A stretch of 64,000 bases of DNA, from contig CM070873.1 of NCBI GenBank assembly GCA_036365515.1, forward strand, positions 172,530,104 to 172,594,103. The letters are read 5' to 3'. Numbering within the stretch: position 1 is the stretch's first letter; the number at the start of each line of letters is the position of its first letter. The DNA is from Torymus aiolomorphi (Eukaryota > Arthropoda > Insecta > Hymenoptera > Torymidae). Shown here piece by piece: positions 1 to 11,867 of the stretch. The notes beneath the pieces are model-generated. The model did not search any database and was not told where the DNA came from. It was given only the letters and a program-made list of their open reading frames with translations. Made by a program: the position numbers and the translations under genes.

Positions 1-930
1 GCCATGCAAAAGACGGAATTACTATACCTAACTAGGAAACGCATAGACACGACGATACCCATGAGGGTGGGGACGTCCGTTGTGCATACTGGGCGGTCCG
101 CCAAATATCTGGGGGTGACCCTGGATACGAGAATGACCTTCTGGCCGCACATACGTGGCGTCGCTGAGAGAGCGGCGTTAAAGATCGCCGCCCTCGCCTA
201 CCTCATGGCAAATACGAAGGGACCGAGACCGAGCGTACGACGACTGCTTATGACAGTGACCAACTCGATGCTCTTTTATGGGGCCGAGATATGGACGGAC
301 GCGACGCGAATAGAAAAGTACCGCAAAAAGATCGCGGCGGTACAAAGACTGGGAGCGCTGTGAATCGCGTGCGCGTACCGCACCGTCTCAGCGGTGGCGG
401 TACTAGTGATCGCAGGGGTTGTCCCAGTAGACCTTCTCGCTCTCGAGCGGAAGAGGATCTGCGAGTACAGCGAAGAAAGGGGAAGAACGAGGGCCTCCAT
501 AGACGCACGGACGACGACGCTGACATCCTGGCAAACGCGATGGACAGACAACGACAAAGCCAAGTGGAGGAGACGCCTCATAACGGACTTGCGACTCTGG
601 CATACGAGAGGAGCTGGGGAGGTGAACTTTTACCTGACCCAGTTCCTATCCGGACACGGATACTTCCGCCAGTATCTGCATCGGATGGGGAAGGTAACGA
701 CCCCGTCCTGCAGGTACTGTGGACATAATAGAGACGACGCGGAGCACACATTTTTCGTATGCCCCCGCTGAATAGTCGCGAGACACAGACTACAGACGAA
801 GACAGGTGACATCATACCGGATAACGTCGTGACACTGATGCTATCAAGCAAACAAAACTGGGACGACATAGCACGCTACGTGACTCACGTACTACAAGGC
901 AAAAAGACTGACGGTTGCCTTGAAAACTGA
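1..930 (+). pseudogene. R1-type reverse transcriptase C-terminal region (broken)
   Basis: One reading frame covers the C-terminal part of a LINE polyprotein. It shows KYLGVTLDTRMTFWPHI, typical of the region after the reverse transcriptase thumb. Later comes a C-terminal zinc-knuckle-like segment CRYCGHNRDDAEHTFFVC, with Cys, Cys, His and Cys spaced as in R1-clade proteins. The frame is broken by TGA at 361-363, where the family context suggests an arginine CGA, and by TGA at 769-771, where a tryptophan TGG is likely. It then stays open to TGA 928-930. The catalytic reverse transcriptase core and the endonuclease would lie upstream of the window. R1-clade elements include site-specific rDNA inserters, but no 28S sequence is visible here, so the target is unknown. 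Confidence 0.82.
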
Positions 931-1194
931 TACAGGAGACGAAAAATAGACAGACCAGACAAGATATATAAGATTGCCGTAGGGCATAGAAACGCCGACC
1001 GGTCCGAAGTAATGTGTATAACAGTTCCGGGCCGGATTCCGGTGAACGCCGCGGGAAAGGTTTTGGGTGTTTAGGGGGTAGAAATTCCTCACACCACGAC
1101 GCTTCGTGATGGTCATAGTGGGCCCCCCTTCATGCTGTAAGCAAGGACGGGGGCCTTGGAAGATTCACGTAGTACCTCGGAAAAAAAAAAAAAA
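1..1194 (+). mobile_element. R1-clade non-LTR retrotransposon, 3' fragment
   Basis: The window opens inside a LINE-type element. The coding part runs to about 930. It is followed by a ~250-bp GC-richer 3' UTR that ends in a 14-A run at 1181-1194, as expected for a target-primed insertion. The 5' part lies outside the window. Composition changes sharply from GC-rich to AT-rich just after the A-run, which supports it as the element boundary. The coding region has two in-frame stops, so this copy is dead. Confidence 0.85.
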
Positions 1195-2977
1195 TCTGTT
1201 CCTATCTGTTCTCATTGTTTTCAAGGAAATCGTACGCTCTTACTCAATGTTGAATGCGAAATTTTTTCCGGAACCCCTTTTGCCCTCTCATATATATACG
1301 GGTATGTTTGGCGGGTAGCGCGTAGCTTCAGCTTCATGATAATTCAGCACGTACAAAGCAAAAAGGGTTATTATATTAAAGCAGTAATTCCACGCAATTC
1401 ATCAATTTTGCAAGCTTTTCGCAGTATAAAGCCCAATTTACTTTTTGATCATATCCAGTAAGAGTGCATTACTCTAAAATATGTAAAAAATTATGTATAT
1501 AAATTATATGTGCTTAATTATTAACATCTTATGTAAGGGATATACTCTAAACCATGACGTTTTATATATTTATTAATGTTCTCTACTGAGCGAGGATAGA
1601 TGGACTTCAGTGGAGCAGGTGTTTGAACAAAAAGAAAGACTTAGTCATTGAAACAAAACTAATCTATTAAACATATAACTAAACTCTAGGTTACAATTGA
1701 ACTCCTGGGAAGGTAGCAATACTTATTGTGCGTGATTTGTGTAGCGTGTGTATTGACGTGTTGTTGCATTCAAGCTTTTAACGAAACTGAGTTCGATAGC
1801 GCGGTTGACCTGCAAGAGCGAAAGAGTAGGTGCATGTACGCGTAAGTAAGTGTGCGTGTAGTGAGTTTGCTTGTAGTGAGTTTGTGTGATGTGCTAGTCC
1901 CGTGGTGGTAGAGGTGTCTCGGTCGTTTTCCGAACATCTACTGAAAAATCCCACGTGAGATCTTACGTGGAATGTCATGTTTCAAATTTCTCTCGTGAAA
2001 TCTCACGTGAGATCTCATGTGTAAAATTTCCAAAAATGTAAAAAATGGCTAAATCGCTTCAAAACATAGATTTTTGAACTTATCTGGGGGGTGACGTAAT
2101 CTAATGGGCGACTCCTAATCCCCAGAAACTGATTTTTTATCATTAAAGGGATTTTAGCAGCTTGCGGACCAGAATTTCAGATGAGATTTTGGCGTGAGAT
2201 TCTTCAGTAGGGTTATCAAATTTTTCAGACTATCCGACTCTACCACGGAAAATCCATTGAGCGTCAACCTCTTCTGCTCGGCACTATGAACCACTCGAAA
2301 AAAACGTAAATGTTTCAACAAAAAAATATGTAAAAATTAATTTTAAATTTTTTCATTCAATTTATTTTTGTTATTCTTCATTTAAAGAAAGAAATGACGT
2401 CAAAGGTTTCATTAAAAAAGCTTTGGGTCACCTCACAATCGTGACTTCAGTATGCGTCCACATATATGTGGACGTCGGTCAGAAGAGGTTAAACTTCAAG
2501 GCTTAGGATTTCTATTTTTTATGGTGAAAGGAAGTACTAAGCTCAAGAGCATCCAATTACAAGCCCCAAAGACTCTTCTGTTTAGTGAAACAGTTTGTTT
2601 CATTATTCTTTTTCTCCTTTGTCTCGTTACCGTTGAAGATTATACTTCTGTTATACGCACGTAATAATTTTCTTAACTCGTGTGATGCAGTTCGCACAAA
2701 AAAATGTCATGAGGAGAAAGCCGCGATAGAGAGAGCATAGAGGCAAGGATGCTTGGCAAAAATCCCTTACTCAGTCACGACTCTGAATTGTGTCACACAT
2801 CACACAGCGATATTGTACTGCCTACTCATCGAGAACGAGGTAGTATAATAAGTATAATGCTTCTATATTTCGCAATGATATACTTTCATAACTTTTGCAT
2901 GTAAGGACAAACCTTGTTTTGTTGCATACATTGTTATTCAAACATGTGCAAAATGTAACTTTGCGCATGGAGCATCG
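1195..2977. other. non-coding AT-rich stretch with weak inverted repeats
   Basis: No convincing gene is seen. A loose inverted repeat pairs about 1937-1966 with 2184-2211 (CTACTGAAAAATCCCACG against CTACTGAAGAATCTCACG on the other strand). The interior repeats CACGTGAGATCT-like palindromes around 1950-2020. This may be an old MITE. A perfect 20-bp palindrome lies at 2455-2474, CGTCCACATATATGTGGACG. Short open frames at 1106-1461 and 2452-2664 have no recognisable content. Confidence 0.4.
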
Positions 2978-3140
2978 AAATAGTACATTTCGATACTAGT
3001 GCGAAAATAGTACATTTCGACACGGGTGGGGAAGTCGATTATTTAGCTGGTGACATTTTGCACGAGCGAAGCGAGTGCGAAAAAGTCACACCACCTAAAT
3101 AATCGACTTACGCACTAGTTTCAAACGGTATTTTATACCA
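2978..3140. repeat. hairpin element 1 (AATAGTAC-end family)
   Basis: This starts AAATAGTACATTTCGATACTAG and contains a second AATAGTACATTTCGA copy at about 3007. Long arms pair AGTCGATTATTTAG with CTAAATAATCGACT, and GTGACATTTTGCAC with GTGCGAAAAAGTCAC. The centre is GAGCGAAGCGAG. Outer ACTAGTGCG pairs with CGCACTAGT. The element can therefore fold almost end to end. It shares a terminal sequence of more than 20 bases with the reverse strand of the element ending near 57753. Confidence 0.7.
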
Positions 3141-3202
3141 CGAGCGCCGAAAAATCATATCAAGGTTGTGATTTTGAAGTTAGAGTGGTATAAAGTAATT
3201 TT

Positions 3203-3383
3203 ATAGACTGCGTAGCATAAATCCGCCTTTATGTGACGCCTATTTGTGACATAATAGTAGTCCATTATTACACCATGCTTATCCCTCTCGTTATCACTTA
3301 GGCGATGGCGCACGGTTCAAAAATGGATTGCTAATGTCCCGGATAGGCGTGACACGGCGGATTTATGCAGTCGGTGCTTTAAA
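3203..3383. repeat. hairpin element 2
   Basis: The arms pair GACTGCGTAGCATAAATCCGCC (about 3208-3229) with GGCGGATTTATGCAGTC (about 3356-3372). Inner arms GACGCCTAT and ATAGGCGTGAC also pair. The loop is about 100 bp. It lies between two other hairpins, so this 500-bp stretch is a cluster of fold-back sequences. No coding content is seen. Confidence 0.6.
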
Positions 3384-3416
3384 ATAATCTACTATTCACG
3401 TATCATAAGTCGTTCT

Positions 3417-3476
3417 TCATAGCACGGCGTTAAGCGCACTCGCTACGCTCGGGCGCTTATACTGTGGCACCTTGCA
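3417..3476. repeat. hairpin element 3, short, GAGCGTAGCGAG core
   Basis: TAAGCGC and GCGCTTA flank ACTCGCTACGCTCGG, which is the reverse complement of a GAGCGTAGCGAGT core. The left end reads ATAGCACGGCGT. A very similar ATAGCACGGTGT end, on the reverse strand, closes the hairpin inserted in the mariner gene near 56350. Confidence 0.55.
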
Positions 3477-3702
3477 CGTATTGGTTTACAATTTTATCCC
3501 AACGGCTTTTTAGTGCCGTTTGAGTGACTTTTTAGGACATTGCACTATGTTATATTATTTTTAATAATGTTTATGTTAGATAGAAGTAGAATATGCAACT
3601 GATGTTGTGAATTACAAAATCACAATTGAAACTTGAAAATATAACATTCTTATGACCAAAAGTACAAAGTAACGAGCATGGTAACAGTAGTCCTTAAATG
3701 GT

Positions 3703-3858
3703 ACAGAATGCGGAATTTTCTTGCTTGAAATGAGGAAGTGAACACAATAGCTAGGGTGTGAGAAAATTCCATAATACGCACCTACGGAGGAAAAGTTAAG
3801 AATACCCCAGATCGCACGTAAATTGTCATCCGAGCCGAAACCTAATGTACTATTTTTG
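3703..3858. repeat. hairpin fragments 4/5 (chimeric)
   Basis: GGAATTTTCT near 3712 pairs with AGAAAATTCC near 3770. Directly after it lies ATAATACGCACCTACGGAGG, followed by CAGATCGCACGTAAATTGTC, close to the arm of the element at 4615-4735. The block ends AATGTACTATTTTT, the opposite terminus of the AATAGTACATT type. It appears to be half of one hairpin joined to the end of another. Confidence 0.5.
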
Positions 3859-4614
3859 CAGAAGATATTGATTTATAAAAATAAATTCATAAACACAATT
3901 TATGTCTACATTTATTAGGAAATTTTATTACACTAATTGTTTATTGCAATAATACAACATATAGAAAAGAAAATATGGGTGACAAATAAGAATTAAAAAT
4001 AATTATTTTTCCAGTAAGTCGATTTTCATATTATGAAGTACTTTAAATAACTTCTAATAAATTTTACAAAAAATATTATTAATAAGCAGTAGTAATTATG
4101 ACTATATTATTAAATGTAAATTAATATATTTGTATAATAAAATGTAGTGAATTAGTAGTACACATGTATTAAAATGATCTAATTCCCTATCGCTCGCTCG
4201 ATTCAGAAATTATTTAACATATTGTGTTTATAAATAAATCGTTAACAAATAAATGAATTTTTAGCGAAGAACTAAAAAGTACGCTAAATGGATATAAGTA
4301 ACAAAATTTTCTGAAATAAAACCATAAGTGACATCCACAATTAAATAACGAATAAATGAATATAACATAATTTTTATTATATTAGATCATATCACTTTTG
4401 TTATATAGTATACTGAACAAACTTCCATTAATATTCATGGATTTCCATCTATCCATGACTATTCGACTATAATACGTAAATCGCAAAATATGTCCATATC
4501 TTTCCATCAATACGGTACTTTTATTATCTTTCGGTTTCAACGTCCATACTTACGTTGCTTATTCTTAAGTTTCCCGGGATAATATTTTAAATAAAATAAT
4601 TTTGTTTGTAAAAA
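3859..4614. other. AT-rich stretch without recognisable features
   Basis: This stretch is very AT-rich with many short A/T runs. No gene, RNA or clear repeat can be supported. Confidence 0.5.
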
Positions 4615-4735
4615 AATAGTATACGCACCACGGGAGAAACTAAAGAATGTCTCAGATCGCATGTTTGTCGCAGGCTGACAATTTACATGCGATCTGGGAC
4701 ATTCTTTACTTTCCACCGTAGATGCATAATATACC
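4615..4735. repeat. hairpin element 6
   Basis: This opens AATAGTATACGCACCACGGG. The arms AAAGAATGTCTCAGATCGCATGT and ACATGCGATCTGGGACATTCTTT are complementary. The right end GCATAATATAC mirrors the left GTATACGCAC imperfectly. More than 20 terminal bases are identical to the element at 29600-29740. It lies 130 bp upstream of the hAT-like gene, but nothing shows it belongs to that element. Confidence 0.7.
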
Positions 4736-4864
4736 AAAAATTTAGATTGAAAATCGAATATATTGTAAAACCATTTTTTTTTCTATTTTAGACGCTGTTT
4801 TCATTTTTCCTAATATATTTTTATATATTTATCCTTATTTTTTCATTTTATAAATAAAAAAAAA

Positions 4865-7859
4865 ATGACCCCGCGTTATTTGGTTAAGTGGGAACGAGAT
4901 CCACAATTTTCAGGTTGGTTAGAAAAGGATAAGGAAAAGGATATGGCTTATTGTAAGATCTGCAAATGGCAATTGGATCCCCATAAATCGGGTTTAAGGA
5001 AACATAGTATAAGTCTATATCATCGTAAAGAAGAAAGTAACATTAAAAAAGGCAAGAAATCTCTAATAAAATTGGGAGTGCAAATATACACGATTCCCAC
5101 CAAAAAGAGATTCCTGCTGTATCGTGCCCGAACGATTCAGACAGTTCTTGTGTAAGTACTCTTTTAAAAAAAAGTAATATTTTGGTAGAAAGTCCCCATC
5201 GACAAGAGATTTCTGTAACGCCGTGTTTAAACGATAGTCACAGCTCTTGTGCAGATATCTCCACCATGAAGACTATAATGCGATTGTTGAAAATGATACA
5301 ATCGGTAAATACAGGTATAATAAAGATTGGGAATACTTGGATGAACTGAGTCCATGGATTAGGCCCGTAGCAAATGATGTTACAAAAGCTCACTGTAACA
5401 TATGTAATGAAGATTTGGTTGCGAAACATCAATTTTTACTTCGCCATAGAAATACCTTGAAGCACAAGAATAAGTCGGGTGAAGATTTTCAAAATTTAAA
5501 AAGAACAAGTGATCGTGGCTTAATAAAAATTTGCGCACTACTAGTTGAAAGTAATTTGTCCTTTCATTTTGGTGAAAAACTTAGTAAATTCATAGAAAAT
5601 GTAGCTAGCGATTCAGAAAATGTAAAAGGCATTACTTCAAATAGAAGAAAAATTAGAAATGTAATCGTTGATGTTATAGCTCCTGAACTACAAAATCGAC
5701 TGGCAAAAATTCTGATGAATCAGAAATTTTCAATTCTAATAGATGAAGCCACTGATATAACTACTCACCTTCAATGTGTATTGTAGTTCGATATATCGAC
5801 GATGAACAGGGAAAAGTATGCGATTCGTTGTGGGATTTGGTTGAAATCCTGGAAGGCGATGAACATGCTCCTGCTAATGCAGAAACAATTGTAAATTGTA
5901 TTAAAGCTTCCTTTCAAGATAAAGAGATCCCATTGGAGAACATAAAGGCATTTTGTTCAGACACTTGCAACGTTATGATGGGTTGTAAAAAGTCGGTGTC
6001 AACTAAATTAAAAGAGTTGAACCCAAATATCGAGATTGTCAAATGTAGGTGTCATATTACACACTTATGTGCGCAACACGCGTTAAAAGATTTGCCATTC
6101 ATAGATTTTGTTTCATCTGTGTATAATTACAGCTCAGCAAGTTCAAAGCGGCAATCAATATGGGAAGCTTTAAAAAAAAAAATTAAAATTAAAGGTTTTG
6201 GTCATTTTAAAGCCGATATTTACACGATGGTTATCGTACTACGATGGTATATTAAGACTGCTTAGAAGATGGGAAGCTCTTCGTATTTTCTTCACCAATG
6301 AAGTTGCAAGAGCAAGAGAAAATACGCGCAGTCAATCAACATCTGAAAATTCTGCTGAACAAATACTTCAGATGTTAGAGGACCCATTGATACAACTTTT
6401 GCATATGTTTTTAGAATCAGTATTGGGAAAATTGTGCAGGGTTAATGAAGCTTTGCAAACAAAAAAATTAATTGTTCATCAGAAAAATGTTGATTCAATA
6501 AGACGATTGTACATTAATATCCTTAAAATGTACATGAATAATGATTACATCAATCGTACTCAAGTCAAAGATCTGGACCCAAACAAACAATGCGAATTGA
6601 AACATTTATCAGAAATTGATCTGGGGAAAACTGTAAATAAAAAGTTGAAGAATCGAGAAATAATCATTGATCAAGAAAGTGAAATCGATTTTCGTAACGT
6701 ATGTCGCAATTTTCTAATAAAAATTTGTGCGCAGTTAAAAGAAAGATGTGACTTTAATGATGAACGACTTTTAAATGTAAGATATCTACATCCAAACAAT
6801 GCCTTAAACGTGAAATTTCATAACAGTCATCGTAATATGGACGCTGTGATAGAGGCATACCAATGTTTGGAAGTAAATCCAACCGAAAGAGAAAAAATTA
6901 ATAATGAATGGAACGATTTGATGAATTATAATTTCTCCGATGAAATTCGTCAAGAAAAAAATACAGATCACTTTTGGTTTAAAATAAAATCGGTAACAAA
7001 AGATGGTGAGAAATTATTTCATAACATTTCTACATTTGCCCTTTCAGTGTTATGTATTCCACATTCAAATGCATCTCCAGAAAGAATTTGGAGTAAGTAT
7101 GGCTTGGAAAAGACACCAATCAGAAATCGATTGAATTTTGCAAGCATTCGTGGTATTTTATTAGCTGCTCAGTATATTAAAGATATTGGTGGAACAGAGC
7201 AGTTTGAACCCACAGAAAGAATGATGGAAATGATGAGAAAACCATTGTTTTCACATAAAAGAAAATTCGTTGAAGAAAACGATGAAAATGATAAAAACAG
7301 AGACTTAAGTTTCGGAGAAATTTTCATAACCGATGCTATGATTCAGACCTGTCTCGAAGAAGAGAAGTTATATTTCAAAAGTTATGACCGAACACCTCTC
7401 GAAGACAATGGTAATGATTCTCGCATTGATGACAATAATTTTGAATATCAATCTCATGGATTTGATGTAGAACAATTAAATCCTGCAAGCGAGAATGACT
7501 GGACAATAGAAGACATGAATGCAATGGATTGTATTGATGTTAATGTGAATAACATTGATGATATAACTCATAATATGATGGATCATTCATATGCATTTAA
7601 TGATTTCAACAGTAAGTCGAACTTGAACAATGATGCTTCATTAGAAGTACCTGAAATTGAAAATTTAAGTGTTCGTGAAAATGAAAGCGTCACATTCGGT
7701 ATAATGCAAAATGGTCTATTGTCAGATACAAAACATTATATGAGTAATGAAAACCAATTTACGATTGGAAGGTATAGTGGAAAAAATGACCATCCAATAC
7801 GAGATCAACGTACTACAGATGATACTAATTACCCAGTAACGATGTTTTCTCGTGACTGA
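4865..7859 (+). pseudogene. hAT-type transposase with N-terminal zinc fingers (frameshifted)
   Basis: Frames at 4865-5155, 5247-5786, 5774-6265 and 6198-7859 together read as one long protein broken by several small indels. Two C2H2/BED-like fingers lie at the N-terminus (YCKICKW..H..H and HCNICNE..H..H). The RNase H-fold core shows ILIDEATDI, AFCSDTCNVMMG and KCRCHITHLCAQHA. The C-terminal hAT dimerisation segment reads LSVLCIPHSNASPERIWS. This pattern matches the hAT transposases related to the KIAA1586/ZMYM-like group. The last ~180 residues (7300-7859) are acidic and Asn-rich, probably a disordered linker to the protease that follows. GTAAGT at 5155 resembles a splice donor. However, another frame stays open through 5156-5290, so frameshifts explain the breaks better than an intron. 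Confidence 0.78.
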
Positions 7860-8609
7860 ATTTTATTTGTTTTCGAAGGAATATCAAACTCTATTTGGTG
7901 CTGGCATACCAGGCTACATTGATAGTGACGTTATTGATGCATTTGCTGCTGCAAAAGAGCATGAATGGACTGACACTGTTGCCTTTCCTTCGCAACAAAC
8001 TAAAATTATTTTTAATAATGCAGATATAGCAATGCCAAGTATGAACTGGAGTATGTTTAATATAAAAAAGACATATCAGGTTTGATACTGATGCCTTACG
8101 AAAAGAATAAACATTGGCGTTTGTTTATCGTAAATATCAATAAAAAGTTGACGTGGCACCTCGATCCATTCTTCATTGAAGAAGATAAAATAAGTGACGA
8201 GTCCAAAACGTGCTTCGAAAAATTTATGCGATATATAGAAAAATCTAAACTTCTCGGACAAAACACTCTCAATACCACAGAGTGGATGAATGCTAGATGT
8301 CCAACAAAACGTCCATTACAAAACGATTTATTCAATTGTGGATTGTACGTAATGCACTATATGAATGTTATTGGAAAGAACGAATTATTTAACTTAAATT
8401 TTGATCCAATGGAATATAGAGTTGAAGTAGCCCAGACATTATTGAGAACGTCACAAAATATGAAAAATACTTGTTTATTGTGCTTCTCAACCAATGTAAA
8501 AGGTGATAAAAAATATTGCAAATTATGTAAAAGATTTGCACACATAAAATGCATACAAAGAGAGAAGTTAAATATGTTAGACACGTTCATTTTATGTAAA
8601 AAATATTAA
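7852..8609 (+). pseudogene. Ulp1/SENP-type (C48) SUMO protease domain plus Cys-rich tail
   Basis: This directly follows the hAT-like coding region. A frameshift near 8077 separates 7852-8085 from 8082-8609. The core has the cysteine-protease pattern of the C48 family: His in KHWRLFIVNI, Asp in WHLDPF, Gln in RPLQND, and Cys in DLFNCGLYVMHY. The upstream GYIDSDVIDAF corresponds to the substrate-groove start of Ulp1 domains. The tail CLLCFSTNVKGDKKYCKLC followed by FAHIKC forms a PHD-like zinc finger. All catalytic residues are present, so the loss of function comes from frameshifts. In known Ulp1-bearing transposons the protease role is unclear. Desumoylation of transposition partners is an inference. 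Confidence 0.78.
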
Positions 8610-10640
8610 TCGGTACGTACATTAATACGTATATAAATTTAAAATTCTTATAAAGAATTAAGTATTGTCATTATTAACAATAATAAACACCTTTAGTGTT
8701 TAAATTTTGAAAATAATATTCGATATTAAATATTATACTGTAAAGTCACATCATAGCTACGCCTATTTAATGCATAAAAATGGACAACTTAACATTAACT
8801 TAATTTATAATAATGTATATTATTAATGTATCGATGCCTCTCTACGATAACTAGCCCGATTCACATTCCAATGATCACTAGTCCATTTCAGTATTCGTAA
8901 CGAAGAATACCATTGATTCGCGTCGAAGAGTAGTACGATTATTTTTCTTTCTTTTACGGAAAAAGTTTTATTTTTTTTTCCATAAGCTTGTCTGATGGTA
9001 CTGTTTCTGTGAAACTCGGTGAATAGTGCTACTTTTTGTCAGAATCTCGCGAATTATATTCGTACTTCAAGCAAGGCCGTGGCTTATACTATGTTTCGCC
9101 GCAGTTATGGAAAATGTACCAGTCTTCACTGGGACTTTATGAAACGTACTTATCTTCGTAAGAAGCGTCGATATGAAAATTATTTTTTGAAAAAAATAGC
9201 TAAAATTCATGTATATAATAATAAGACGGACCAGCCTAAATAGAAATGTCTATCGGGATGTTAAACTAATAAATAATTGAAATGTTTATTATAATTGACA
9301 TAATTAATTTAAATGAAATAGTTTCAATTTGACGTATGTATTTAATAATTAAATAAAAAAGACTTTCTATTAAAATGAAGGCCATGCTTTTATTTCATAT
9401 ATATCAATTTATAATGTATATATCAATTTATAATGTATCGTGATCGACCCACGAGCTTGTACGTCGTCGCAATTATATTTGTTCTGAGAATGCTGTGATA
9501 TACGATGATAATCTAAATCAAAGATATTATAAAGTCAGTGCTGCGGAATTGTAAGTTGCGGGTTAAGTGTGCGTCATAGGGGTGGGTAGTGCAGTAAATT
9601 AGGCGAAAAAATGAGGTAAAAAAACGTGAAAAATTAGATGAATTTTAACCAAAACTTACATAATTTTCTATCGAAATTGGCGTAAAAAACAGTAGAAATA
9701 AATTATAGCTTAGTTATTGTATTACCCTTTTTCCACATGAGTCACGTGTTTTTATTGATTAATCTCTTGTGAATTTCACAAAAATAATAAAATTAAAAAA
9801 AAGTAAATAAAGTGATCTAATTCACATAAAAATCTGCTGGATAATGGTTTATACGCGACCATAGCTGTAATTTATCTCTGGCGAAGATTACGTTAATATT
9901 GGGTGAAAATCACGTGAATTTTACATAACATTTATATTACGATTTTGGAGTTTCTAGTCAGGTGATAATTCATGTGAAAATGTAGGTGAAAATCAGCTAA
10001 ATATTTATAACCAGGATTGGATAGCACGTATACAGAATGCGATATAATAAAAAAATCAAATAAATTGTGATAATAATAATACATGAAAAGTAAAAGCATT
10101 GTTCAGCTTTAAATATTTATTTTGAAAGTAAATTGTTTCATAGAAAAATATGTTAATGTTAACATTTGAAGTATATGAACAATGAGTATGCTTATTTTGT
10201 AGAGCACCTTAAACTTAAAAAATTACAATTATCTCTAGTAATATTAGAAAAGCTTCTTCGATGATTACTTACTTAACATTTACTAAACAGTTATAGTAGT
10301 TCTATCGTCTCATAGCTTAGACTTAATGATAGCGATGATTGCTTACATTAACATTCGAAAAAATAAAAAAACTGGATTACAAATAGCAAAAATAATCAAA
10401 CAAAAAAGTTTTAATCGGTGCCTCAACAATTAAAATAGATTAACCATGAGTGACTATTTTATACAACAAATTATATACGAAACCACAAGTATAATATGTA
10501 GTATAAGGGTTTCAATATAATTTATTAGAAAGATAGAGAAAATAGTAATGAAATTAAAAATTATTAAATACGTTGCGAAACTGTATGTTACAATATTGTT
10601 ATAATCAGATGATCGTACTGAAATAAAATAGTAAACGATA
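8610..10640. other. AT-rich non-coding stretch
   Basis: No gene is supported. An open frame at 9019-9243 (74 aa, basic, no known motif) is the longest. A 19-bp tandem duplication, TATATCAATTTATAATG, sits near 9402-9436. I could not recognise terminal repeats of the hAT element here. Confidence 0.4.
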
Positions 10641-10644
10641 TTAA

Positions 10645-10783
10645 CCTTTAGAGAGCCGGGATTTAAGGGGGCATATCTCCCTCATAAAACTGGTAGAAAA
10701 GGTATCTTATATCATGGATTGATCATGTAAAAAGTGTCGATCATGGGTTGCAGTAATGTATTGGCTTTCCGACCCTCTAGAGG
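10645..10783. mobile_element. TTAA-flanked MITE (~139 bp)
   Basis: TTAA at 10641-10644 and 10784-10787 flank a sequence beginning CCTTTAGAGAGCCGGG and ending CCGACCCTCTAGAGG. The ends are imperfect inverted repeats. The TTAA duplication suggests mobilisation by a piggyBac-type transposase. It is followed by a short degenerate GATA/TAGA microsatellite around 10797-10852. Confidence 0.55.
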
Positions 10784-10852
10784 TTAAAACAAGACAGATA
10801 GATTGATAAATATATAGGTATATAGTTAGATAAGCAAATAGATAGATAGATA

Positions 10853-11769
10853 ACTGTTTTCTGCATATGAAAAATGTATGGATGCATTGTTTTCGTAAAA
10901 GTATCATATCACAGTTGTGATACTTCGTCTACTATGAATATAATTTTTCATTACAATTTCATTTTAATTAGGTTAAATAATAAGATTTGATTTAATTATT
11001 TAGTTTTAAATAGTTAGGAATAAAAAGGCAGTTTTAAAAATTCAAATGTAGTGGAAGTAGCAAATTGTCACGCCTATTCATTAGAAACCAATCAAAATAA
11101 ATCTTTCAATGCTTCACAACATCTGGCTATCATTCTTTTTAAGAGTAGAGAATTTTATTGTAATGTTATTTGCCTGCAAGTACATGATTGAACAACATTT
11201 CTGCATTGTTACCATGAAAATTACTTTCTACCGCCATATACCTTCCTGTAGACAACACCTCAAACATATCGTTACATTAATTCACCTGTGGAGAAGATCC
11301 TTTGACCGAAAGTTTTCAATTCAATGCGGAGCAACTTTGAAAATAAATTATACTATGTATAATTAAAGGCAATATTAGTAAGAAGACTTCATTTAAAAAT
11401 TAAAATTATGGAAATTCGTTCCGAACAAATTGGACAAAATCTTAGTAAATAAGTAGGGAGAATGGCTACTTAAAATCATTTTACAGACTTAAATTAAAAT
11501 TAGAGGGCACTCAAAAACAATTGCTAGCTTACTAAAATATAAACAATATACATAAGTAGAAAAAAATATTTGCAATACTTTTGTCATAAGTAAAATTGAG
11601 ATAACATTGTGAAATGAATAATAACTTTTGTAGGTACATCTCGAAAGTTTCTGATACTCTAAAGTCCGGTACTGTAAATAATGCTGATCATGAATATGTT
11701 GCAAAATAGTTTTAGATTTAGTTTAAAATCTAGGTTTGGCAACGTTGCAATCTTCTGAGGCAATATAGA
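10853..11769. other. AT-rich stretch without recognisable features
   Basis: Short open frames (11109-11366 plus, 11489-11704 minus) show no domain or coding bias that I can recognise. No repeats are obvious. Confidence 0.4.
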
Positions 11770-11867
11770 TTCGATTGTTGCATTTTCAATGTGTTTGAAG
11801 TTTGCACGTTGCGGCCCCAACGAAAATCCAGAATTTCCAAATTCGTTAATTTCAACCCGTAATCGAT

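Noticed and set aside
2446..2664. Perfect 20-bp palindrome next to a 70-residue frame, considered as operator plus gene
   Set aside because: The frame has no recognisable content, and palindromes of this kind are common among the fold-back sequences nearby.
5151..5253. Possible intron in the hAT-like gene (GTAAGT ... TTGTGCAG)
   Set aside because: Another frame remains open through the whole segment with related residues, so indel frameshifts explain the break better.
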